NCBI GenBank assembly: GCA_017308235.1
Contig: JAFKFL010000010.1
Span: forward strand, 248,001 to 312,000
DNA length: 64,000 nt
Reading direction: 5' to 3'
Origin: Alphaproteobacteria bacterium
GTDB lineage: Bacteria; Pseudomonadota; Alphaproteobacteria; Reyranellales; Reyranellaceae
Shown: piece after piece, positions 40,976-48,287 of the stretch
Layout of the letters: each line of letters starts with the position of its first letter
Position numbering within the stretch: the first letter of the stretch is position 1
The notes under the pieces: generated by a model
What the model was told of the DNA's origin: nothing
The model's input: only the letters and a program-made list of their open reading frames with translations
The model's database searches: none
Translations under genes and position numbers: made by a program

Positions 40976-42817
40976 TTGGCCGTAATTGAAGCGAACGGTG
41001 CGACCAGCCTGGTCCTGGACGGAGACAACTTCTTTTTCTATCCAACGGGCGGTTCGGCTGGTCCCCAGCTCTCCTACGGCGGCAGTCTCGTCACTCTCGG
41101 CCAGTTCGTCGGCTGGACGCCAATCGCCGTCGAGGCCACGGCTGGCGGCTACCAGGTCATTTGGAAGAACGGAAGCCAATACTCGGGGTGGAATACCGAT
41201 GCTAATGGCAACTATCTTTCGAACAGCTTCACCACGGTTTCCGGCACCAGCTACGCCCTGGAATCACGTGAGACCACGCTCCAGCAGGACCTCAACGGCG
41301 ACGGCACCACTGGGCTGACAACGACGGTGATCGAAGCCAATGGCGGCACGAGCCTGGTGCAGATCGCCGACAGATACGCCTTTGGCGGCCCATCAGGCCC
41401 CCAGCTCTCCTACGGCGGCAGTCCGTACATCGCAGGGCAGGTCGCCGGCTGGACACCGATCGCCGTCGAGCAGGCCGCAAACGGCTATCGGGTCGCTTGG
41501 AAAAATTCCGGAACGAATCAGTATACCGTGTGGAACACCGACACCAACGGCAACTACATATCGAGCGCGTTCGGTGCGGTGTCCGGGTCAAGTGCTGCGT
41601 TGCAGTCCCTAGAGCCGGGCTTCCAGCAGGATCTGAACGGCGACGGCTCTATTGCTCCGGTGACGACACTGGAAGCAAATGGATCGACAAGTCTCGTTCA
41701 GATCGCGGGGGCGTATCTGCTTGGTGGCCCATCAGGACCTCAGCTCAGCTACGGCGGCAGCCCCGTCACGGTTGGCGGCAGCTGGACGCCGATCAGCGCC
41801 GAGCGCGCGGCCAACGGCTACGCGGTCGCCTGGAAACTCTCCGGTGTCGGTGAGTACACGGTGTGGAACACTGACGCCTACGGCAACTACGTCTCCAGTA
41901 CCGGTGTGTTGTTCGGTCAAAGCTCAGGCTTGGAAGCGTACGAGCCTTTCATGCACCAGGATCTGAACGGTGACGGGACGCTTGGCGTTCCGACGAGCAT
42001 GTTCAACATCTCGGTCAATTACTCAGGCGATCCAAACTATCGCTTCGTCTTCGACCAGGCCGCGGCACGATGGGAACAGGTCGTTACCGGCGTAACCAAC
42101 ATGCCCGGGTACTACGACAACGTACAGATATCTGCGTCGGTGGGGCCCATCGATGGCCCGGGAAGAATCTTAGGCCAAGCCGGACCGACCGCCCTCGTGG
42201 ATGGAGTTCCTTCGGCCGGCATCATGCAGTTCGATTCGGCGGACTTGGCTTCCATGTACGCCAACGGAACACTCTATTACGTCATTCTGCATGAGATGGG
42301 CCATGTTCTCGGCATCGGATCGCTATGGAACTATGATGGTCTGACGAGCGGATCCGGATACTTCGGACAGAACGCCCTCAATGCCTATCGGCTGCTGACG
42401 GGCAACCCCTACGCCACTTCGGTGCCGGTCGAGACCCAGGGCGGTCAAGGCACGGCCGGAGTCCATTGGTCAGAAGCGGCCTTCGGCAACGAGTTGATGA
42501 CCGGTTATATCGCCGGGGCTCCCGATCCGCTCAGCATCGTCACGGTCGGCTCTCTTCAAGACCTCGGCTATCGGGTGAACTATTCCGCGGCGGATCCTTA
42601 TAACCTTCCCGGTTATGGCGGCAGCGCTGTTGAAAGTAGCTCGTTGCAGGCGAATGCGTTGCAGGGTTCAAACGGCAGCAGCGGACAACCAATAGGCGAT
42701 GTGGCCGTGCTGACGCAGAGCATTTCGTCGACCTTCGCGACGTCAACCAGCGCCGCCACTGGTATCACCACGATGATACCGCCACCCGAGACCCTCCTCG
42801 CCAAGCCGATCGGCTGA
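40976..42817 (+). CDS. Secreted leishmanolysin-like metalloprotease with three Trp-rich repeats
   Basis: The product is about 613 residues. The first 355 hold three copies of the Trp-rich repeat found in RTX-type exoproteins (EANG-TSLV, GPQLSYGGS, GWTPI, WNTD-NGNY), each ending with a calcium-loop-like QDLNGDG. A zinc protease domain follows: HEMGH at 439-443, then LGIGSLW, a third ligand candidate His497 in VHWSEAAFGNELMTGY with a Met-turn, as in leishmanolysin (M8) metzincins. No N-terminal signal and no RTX nonapeptides are seen, so type I export by the next two genes is likely. No ATG fits; TTG at 40976 has GGGGAG upstream, and a TTG at 40910 is also in frame. Confidence 0.82.
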   Translation: MAVIEANGATSLVLDGDNFFFYPTGGSAGPQLSYGGSLVTLGQFVGWTPIAVEATAGGYQVIWKNGSQYSGWNTDANGNYLSNSFTTVSGTSYALESRETTLQQDLNGDGTTGLTTTVIEANGGTSLVQIADRYAFGGPSGPQLSYGGSPYIAGQVAGWTPIAVEQAANGYRVAWKNSGTNQYTVWNTDTNGNYISSAFGAVSGSSAALQSLEPGFQQDLNGDGSIAPVTTLEANGSTSLVQIAGAYLLGGPSGPQLSYGGSPVTVGGSWTPISAERAANGYAVAWKLSGVGEYTVWNTDAYGNYVSSTGVLFGQSSGLEAYEPFMHQDLNGDGTLGVPTSMFNISVNYSGDPNYRFVFDQAAARWEQVVTGVTNMPGYYDNVQISASVGPIDGPGRILGQAGPTALVDGVPSAGIMQFDSADLASMYANGTLYYVILHEMGHVLGIGSLWNYDGLTSGSGYFGQNALNAYRLLTGNPYATSVPVETQGGQGTAGVHWSEAAFGNELMTGYIAGAPDPLSIVTVGSLQDLGYRVNYSAADPYNLPGYGGSAVESSSLQANALQGSNGSSGQPIGDVAVLTQSISSTFATSTSAATGITTMIPPPETLLAKPIG

Positions 42818-42842
42818 TCCTCGGGGACGAACGGGCGCGACG

Positions 42843-44981
42843 ATGCAGAACGGCGGTGGCAGCAGTTCCAGCCAGCAGGGGCTCGGCGCCCTTGTGATGT
42901 TGCTGCGCTTCCATGGCGTCGGCGTCGATCCGGCGCAGATCCGGCATCAATTCGGGAGCGACGCGATCGGCGTGGCCGAAATGCTGCGCTGTGCGCGGCA
43001 ACTCGGCCTGAAGGCCCGGGAGGTGCGGACCCGGTGGGACCGGCTGATACGCACGCCCTTGCCAGGGATCGCCGTCCTGCGCGACGGCGGCTTCCTGCTG
43101 CTCGGCAAGGCGAGCGACGACAAAATCCTCGTCCAGATGCCCGGCTCTCCCCGCCCCAAGCTGATGACACGGGCCGAGTTCGAGGCGGTCTGGGACGGCA
43201 GACTTGTCTTAATGACGCGGCGAGCGGCCCTGACGGATCTCGGCAGGCGGTTCGACATCACCTGGTTCCTGGGCGCGGTCCATAAATATCGCGGCCTGCT
43301 GAGCGAGGTCCTGGTCGCTTCGTTCTTCCTCCAGATTTTCGCCCTCGTCTCGCCGCTGTTCTTCCAGGTCGTCATCGACAAGGTGCTGGTGCACCGGAGC
43401 ATGAGCACGCTCGACGTCCTGGTGTTCGGGCTCGTCGCGATTGCCGTCTTCGAGACCGTGCTCGGCGTCCTGCGGACCTACCTCTTCTCCCACACGACCA
43501 ATCGCATCGATGTGGAGTTGGGGGCCCGCCTGTTCCGCCATCTGCTGGCACTGCCCCTCGCCTACTTCCAGGCCCGGCGCGTCGGCGATTCGGTCGCCCG
43601 GGTGCGCGAGCTGGAGAACATCCGGAATTTCCTGACGAGCTCGGCACTGACGCTCGTGATCGACCTGTTCTTCACGTTCATCTTCCTCGCGGTGATGTTC
43701 GTCTACTCGTCGCTCCTCACCTGGATCGTGGTCGCCGCACTGCCGCTCTATATCGCGATTTCTGCCGGGGCGACCCCTCTCTTCCGCCGGCGGCTTGACG
43801 AAAAATTCAAGCGCGGTGCGGAGAACCAGGCATTCCTGGTCGAAAGTGTGGCCGGCGCCGAGACGCTCAAGGCAATGGCAGTCGAACCTCAGATGCAACG
43901 CCGGTGGGAGGAGCAGCTCGCAGGCTATGTCGCGGCGAGTTTCCGAGTGACCAACCTCGGCAATACGACCAGCCAGACCGTGCAGCTGGTCAGCAAGCTG
44001 GTGACGGCGGCAACCCTCTACTTCGGAGCGAGGTTGGTCATCGGCGGTGACCTTACCGTGGGTGAGCTGGTTGCCTTCAATCTGCTGGCCGGTCGCGTCA
44101 GCTCGCCAGTGCTGCGTCTTGCGCAGATCTGGCAGGATTTTCACCAGGCGCGTCTGTCGATCGAGCGGCTCGGCGACATCCTCAACACTCCGGCTGAACC
44201 TGTTTACAATCCCGGTCGCACGACGCTGCCGCCGATCCGCGGCGATGTCTCTTTCGAGCATGTGACCTTCCGTTATCGCGTCGACGGACCGACAACGCTG
44301 CACGACGTCAGCCTGAAGGTGCCGGCCGGCCAGTTGGTTGGCGTCGTCGGGCCTTCAGGTTCGGGCAAGAGCACGCTCGGCAAGCTCATCCAGCGGCTGT
44401 TCGTCCCCGAAAGTGGCCGGGTGCTGGTCGACGGCGTCGATCTCGCGCAAGTCGATCCGGCCTGGCTGCGCCGCCAGATCGGCGTCGTGCTGCAGGACAA
44501 CGTGCTGTTCAACCGCTCGATCCGGGACAATATCGCGCTCGCAGATCCCGCGATGCCGACCGAACGGGTTGTTGCCGCGGCAAAGCTAGCGGGTGCCCAT
44601 GATTTCATTCTCGAGTTGCCCGAGGGCTACGATACGATCGTGGGCGAGCGCGGCGACAGCCTGTCCGGTGGCCAACGCCAGCGCATAGCGATTGCCCGCG
44701 CCCTCATCACCGACCCGCGCATCCTCATTTTCGACGAAGCAACAAGCGCGCTCGACTACGAAAGTGAGCGGATCATCCAGCAGAACATGGCGCAGATTGC
44801 CCGCGGCCGAACCGTGTTCGTCGTTGCCCACCGCCTTTCCGCGCTGCGACTGGCCGATCGAATCATCACCATCGAGCGTGGCCGCGTGATCGAGGATGGC
44901 ACCCATGACGACCTGATCAAGACCGGCGGCCGCTATGCGGCCCTCTATCGCCTCCAGGCAGGTCTTCATGAGGTCCGCTAG
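42843..44981 (+). CDS. Type I secretion ABC transporter (HlyB-like) with inactive C39 domain
   Basis: This 712-residue ABC exporter has an N-terminal C39-like domain (residues 1-125) in which the catalytic Cys position reads QQGLGAL. It therefore lacks peptidase activity and should bind the substrate, as in HlyB. About six membrane segments follow. The nucleotide-binding domain has Walker A GPSGSGKST near residue 503, the signature LSGGQRQRIAIARAL and Walker B ILIFDEATSALD. It starts 25 bases after the metalloprotease gene and its stop overlaps the adaptor start. Confidence 0.94.
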   Translation: MQNGGGSSSSQQGLGALVMLLRFHGVGVDPAQIRHQFGSDAIGVAEMLRCARQLGLKAREVRTRWDRLIRTPLPGIAVLRDGGFLLLGKASDDKILVQMPGSPRPKLMTRAEFEAVWDGRLVLMTRRAALTDLGRRFDITWFLGAVHKYRGLLSEVLVASFFLQIFALVSPLFFQVVIDKVLVHRSMSTLDVLVFGLVAIAVFETVLGVLRTYLFSHTTNRIDVELGARLFRHLLALPLAYFQARRVGDSVARVRELENIRNFLTSSALTLVIDLFFTFIFLAVMFVYSSLLTWIVVAALPLYIAISAGATPLFRRRLDEKFKRGAENQAFLVESVAGAETLKAMAVEPQMQRRWEEQLAGYVAASFRVTNLGNTTSQTVQLVSKLVTAATLYFGARLVIGGDLTVGELVAFNLLAGRVSSPVLRLAQIWQDFHQARLSIERLGDILNTPAEPVYNPGRTTLPPIRGDVSFEHVTFRYRVDGPTTLHDVSLKVPAGQLVGVVGPSGSGKSTLGKLIQRLFVPESGRVLVDGVDLAQVDPAWLRRQIGVVLQDNVLFNRSIRDNIALADPAMPTERVVAAAKLAGAHDFILELPEGYDTIVGERGDSLSGGQRQRIAIARALITDPRILIFDEATSALDYESERIIQQNMAQIARGRTVFVVAHRLSALRLADRIITIERGRVIEDGTHDDLIKTGGRYAALYRLQAGLHEVR

Positions 44982-46398
44982 GAATATCCTTGCCTTTCCG
45001 GACCGGCGTGCGGAGCGCCGCCGGGACGAACTCGCCTTCCTGCCGGCGGCGCTCGAGATCGTCGAGACGCCTCCTTCACCGCTCGGTCGTGCCATCGCCT
45101 ACACCATCATCGGCGTGTTCGTTGCGGCATTGGTCTGGGCATCGATTGGCGTCGTCGACATTGTTGCGGTGGCACAGGGCAAGATCATCCCGAATGGCCG
45201 GACGAAGACAATCCAGCCGTTCGAAACAGGCGTCGTCCGCGCCATCCACGTCCGGGACGGCCAGAGCGTCAAAGCCGGCGACATCCTGATCGAGCTCGAT
45301 CCGACCATAACCGGTGCCGAGCTCGGGCATCTGAAGGGCGATCTGATCTCGGCTCAGCTGGATATCGCCCGGCTACAAGCTGCGCTGGCAACGAAGAACG
45401 ATCCGCATGCGGAACTCGAGCCTCCCCAGGGCGCATCATCCGACCTAGTCCAGATGCACCGCCGGCTCCTTGCCAGCCAGATCGCCGAACAGAACGCGAA
45501 GCTCGCGGCCATCGACTCGCAGGTTGCGCAGAAGGAGGCCGAGCGCGCCACAACCAAGGCCTCCATCGAGAAGCTCAAGGCAATCATTCCGCCCCTGGAG
45601 GAGCGAGTCAGCGTCCGCAAGCATCTGGCCAGTAAGGAGCTGGGTTCCCGACTGACATACCTAACCGATCTGCAAGAGCTCGTCGGTCAGCAGAAAGAAG
45701 TTCCCGTGCAGGAGAGCCGGCTCGGCGAAACGGAAGCGGCGATTGCCTCCCTGGCCGAGACGCGGCGCAAGACCATATCCGAGTACGAACGCGGCCTGCT
45801 TGACGATCTCGCCAAGGCCCGGCAGCGGGCGGCAGGCCTCGTCCAGGACATCATCAAGGCCGAACAGCGCACCAGCCTCCAGAAGTTGACTGCGCCGGTT
45901 GATGGCGTGGTCCAGCAACTCGCCGTTCATACGATCGGTGGCGTCGTGCAGCCGGCACAGACGCTGATGATCGTGGTACCGGCCGAGAGCCTCCTGGAAA
46001 TCGAGGCCATGATCCCCAATCGAGACATCGGCTTCGTCCAGATAGGACAGGACGCTGCGATCAAGGTCGATGCCTTCAATTTCACGCGCTACGGCCTTGT
46101 GCACGGCAAGGTGCTCAGTGTGTCACACGACGCGATCACGCAGGAAAAGCCGCAAGACAAATCGACCGACAGGCCGCAAAGCGCCGAGGCGAGCAGCAGC
46201 GAACCTAAGGGACAGGAGTTGGTCTACGCCGCGCGCGTGTCGCTCGACCGCACCTCGATGCAGATCGAAGACAAGACGGTCAATCTCTCGTCCGGTATGG
46301 CCGTCACCGTCGAGATCAAGACCGGTTCACGCAGCATCATCAGCTACCCGCTCTCCCCGCTGGCCCGCTACAGCCACGACAGCCTGCGCGAAAGATAA
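44968..46398 (+). CDS. Type I secretion periplasmic adaptor (HlyD family)
   Basis: The 476-residue membrane-fusion protein has one N-terminal transmembrane segment (AIAYTIIGVFVAALVWASIGV), a lipoyl/beta-barrel half (GKIIPNGRTKTIQPFETGVVRAIHV), a long coiled-coil hairpin (about residues 110-290) and the closing barrel (LTAPVDGVVQQLAVHTIGGVV). It links the ABC exporter to an outer-membrane TolC. The ATG at 44968 overlaps the exporter gene by 14 bases. No TolC gene lies in this operon. Confidence 0.94.
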   Translation: MRSARNILAFPDRRAERRRDELAFLPAALEIVETPPSPLGRAIAYTIIGVFVAALVWASIGVVDIVAVAQGKIIPNGRTKTIQPFETGVVRAIHVRDGQSVKAGDILIELDPTITGAELGHLKGDLISAQLDIARLQAALATKNDPHAELEPPQGASSDLVQMHRRLLASQIAEQNAKLAAIDSQVAQKEAERATTKASIEKLKAIIPPLEERVSVRKHLASKELGSRLTYLTDLQELVGQQKEVPVQESRLGETEAAIASLAETRRKTISEYERGLLDDLAKARQRAAGLVQDIIKAEQRTSLQKLTAPVDGVVQQLAVHTIGGVVQPAQTLMIVVPAESLLEIEAMIPNRDIGFVQIGQDAAIKVDAFNFTRYGLVHGKVLSVSHDAITQEKPQDKSTDRPQSAEASSSEPKGQELVYAARVSLDRTSMQIEDKTVNLSSGMAVTVEIKTGSRSIISYPLSPLARYSHDSLRER

Positions 46399-46403
46399 TC
46401 CCG

Positions 46404-46419
46404 CCACCTATTCGGGTGG
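46404..46419. terminator. Small hairpin between the convergent adaptor and transporter genes
   Basis: CCACC (46404-46408) pairs with GGTGG (46415-46419) across a six-base loop, immediately after the adaptor stop and before the stop of the minus-strand small-subunit gene. It is short and lacks a T-tract, so it is a weak candidate. Confidence 0.3.
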
Positions 46420-46545
46420 TTACTGGAAGAGCTTCATCGCGTTCTCGAGGGTCTTGAACACACCCCAGACCAGGGGAATGCCGACGAAGCCCCAGGCCAG
46501 CACCAGATAGAGGGTGGTGGCACCGTTTTCGTTTGAGTTGCTCAT
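46420..46545 (-). CDS. MFS transporter small subunit (41 residues)
   Basis: A tiny membrane protein begins MSNSNENGATTLYLVLAW and ends MKLFQ, with one hydrophobic segment (about residues 10-30, containing VLAWGFVGIPLVWGVF). It fits a family of short proteins encoded next to oxalate/formate-type (OFA) transporters. It lies 13 bases downstream of the OFA transporter stop, on the same strand, with GGGAGAC ahead of the ATG. It probably forms a complex with that transporter, which is inferred from position. Confidence 0.8.
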   Translation of the reverse strand: MSNSNENGATTLYLVLAWGFVGIPLVWGVFKTLENAMKLFQ

Positions 46546-46558
46546 CGCATGTCTCCCT

Positions 46559-47941
46559 TTAGGCCCGGGCGCCGGCGGCCGAGGCTCGCGCGGGCTCTTG
46601 TTCCGGTTTCATGTGATAGCGATCGTGCACGGCTCTCACGAGCGCGTTGCAGGCGAAGCCGACCACCAGCAGGCCGGCCATGATGTACATGGTCGTGTTG
46701 TAGGCCTCGGCCTTGGGCACGTTATTGTCGATCTGATACTGGCGGATGTAGTTCACCAGCACCGGACCAAAGATGCCCGCCGCCGACCAAGCGGTCAGCA
46801 GCCAGCCGTGGATGGCGCCGACATAGCGCGTGCCGAACATATCCTTGAGGTAGGCCGGTACAGTCGAGAAGCCGCCGCCATACATGCTGATGATGACGAC
46901 GAAGCACAGCACGAACAGCGTCACGCTGCCGATCGCGCCGGTATGCGGCACGAGGATGTAGAGCACCGTTCCGATCGCAAAGAAACAGAAGTAGGTGTTC
47001 TTGCGGCCGATGAAGTCCGAGGTCGAGGCCCAGAAGAATCGACCCAGCATATTGAACAGGCTGATGAGGCCGACGAAGCCCGCCGCCGCGACGGGCGTCA
47101 CCCGGCCCGGGAACATCTCCTGGCTCATCGCCGAAGCCTGGCCGAGAACGCCGATGCCCGCCGTCACGTTTAGGCAGAGCACCCACCAGATCAGCCAGAA
47201 CTGCGGCGTCTTCAGCGCATCATAGACATAGACGTCGTTCTTGGTGATGAGCTTCTGCGCGACCTTGGGCGGCGCGTAACCTGCCGGCATCCATCCGGCC
47301 GGTGGCACGCGCACCATGGCGGCGCCGATCATGGTGAAGATGAGGTAGATGCAGCCGAGCGCAATGAAGGCCTCGGCAACGCCGACATGGGTTGGCGTCG
47401 AGAACTTCTGCATCAGCCAGACCGATAGCGGCGAGGCGATGAAGGCACCGCCACCGAAGCCCATGATGGCCATGCCAGTCGCCATGCCGGGCCGATCGGG
47501 GAACCATTTGATCAGCGTCGACACCGGCGAGATGTAGCCAATGCCGAGCCCGATGCCGCCGAGGACGCCGTAACCGAAATAGATCAACCAGAGCTGATGG
47601 GCATAGACGCCAATCGCCGACACCAGGAAGCCGATGCTCCAGCAGAGGCCTGCCGTGAACATGGCCCGCCTCGGTCCGCCCTCCTCGACCCAGCGGCCGA
47701 ACACCGCGGCGGAGAGGCCAAGGAAGACGATGGCGATCGAGAAGATCCAACCGAGCTCGGTGAGCTTCCAGTCGTCGGATGCCGACTTGGTGATGCCGAT
47801 CAGCTTGGTCATCGGCAGGTTGAAGACGCTGAAGGCATAGGCCTGGCCAATGCACAGATGGATGCAAAGCGCTGCCGGCGGGACCAGCCAGCGGCTGAAG
47901 CCAGGTTTGGCGATTGTCCGTTCGCGAGCGAGGAAACTCAT
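46559..47941 (-). CDS. MFS transporter, oxalate/formate antiporter (OFA) family
   Basis: The 460-residue transporter has twelve predicted membrane segments and OFA-type stretches such as HLCIGQAYAFSVFNLPM, IGLGIGYISPVSTLIKWFPDRPGMATG and a second-half GRFFWASTSDFIGRKNTYF. OFA members exchange oxalate, formate or other carboxylates. A start at 47947 is also possible, but GAGGAG is better spaced for the ATG at 47941. The neighbouring formate dehydrogenase suggests formate or oxalate as cargo; no oxalyl-CoA enzymes are in the window. Confidence 0.9.
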   Translation of the reverse strand: MSFLARERTIAKPGFSRWLVPPAALCIHLCIGQAYAFSVFNLPMTKLIGITKSASDDWKLTELGWIFSIAIVFLGLSAAVFGRWVEEGGPRRAMFTAGLCWSIGFLVSAIGVYAHQLWLIYFGYGVLGGIGLGIGYISPVSTLIKWFPDRPGMATGMAIMGFGGGAFIASPLSVWLMQKFSTPTHVGVAEAFIALGCIYLIFTMIGAAMVRVPPAGWMPAGYAPPKVAQKLITKNDVYVYDALKTPQFWLIWWVLCLNVTAGIGVLGQASAMSQEMFPGRVTPVAAAGFVGLISLFNMLGRFFWASTSDFIGRKNTYFCFFAIGTVLYILVPHTGAIGSVTLFVLCFVVIISMYGGGFSTVPAYLKDMFGTRYVGAIHGWLLTAWSAAGIFGPVLVNYIRQYQIDNNVPKAEAYNTTMYIMAGLLVVGFACNALVRAVHDRYHMKPEQEPARASAAGARA

Positions 47942-48059
47942 GAGCATTCTCCTCTACGGCTGGATGAAGAACGCACTCTCGTATGCAATGGCGCGGCGGC
48001 CATCGTTCTTTCGATGACTGTCATTTGCCTGTCTCTCCCCAGTGAATCGTTCTCTCTGT

Positions 48060-48284
48060 TTACTTCTTCTCTCCCGCCTCCTTCAGCCGGCGGACGGCCT
48101 GGCGGACGGGATCGTCGAGATCCGTCCCGCCCTTCTCCAGATACGCGACAATCGCGGCGCGCATGCGTGGGTCCCAGAATTTCTGCAAATGGTCGGTGAT
48201 GGCGGCGACCGGATCGGCCAGCCGCTGCGGCATGAAGAATTTGCCGATCTGGTTGGCCATCATGACGAGCCTGCCGTCGGCCAC
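48060..48284 (-). CDS. fdsD: Formate dehydrogenase delta subunit
   Basis: The 74-residue protein matches the small FdsD family: LVMMANQIGKFFMPQR, then DPVAAITDHLQKFWDPRMRAAI and GGTDLDDPVRQAVRRL. FdsD is needed for the assembly or stability of NAD-dependent molybdenum formate dehydrogenase. It begins three bases after fdsA. In the classical operon an FdhD-like fdsC lies between the two; here it is absent. Confidence 0.93.
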   Translation of the reverse strand: MADGRLVMMANQIGKFFMPQRLADPVAAITDHLQKFWDPRMRAAIVAYLEKGGTDLDDPVRQAVRRLKEAGEKK

Positions 48285-48287
48285 GGG

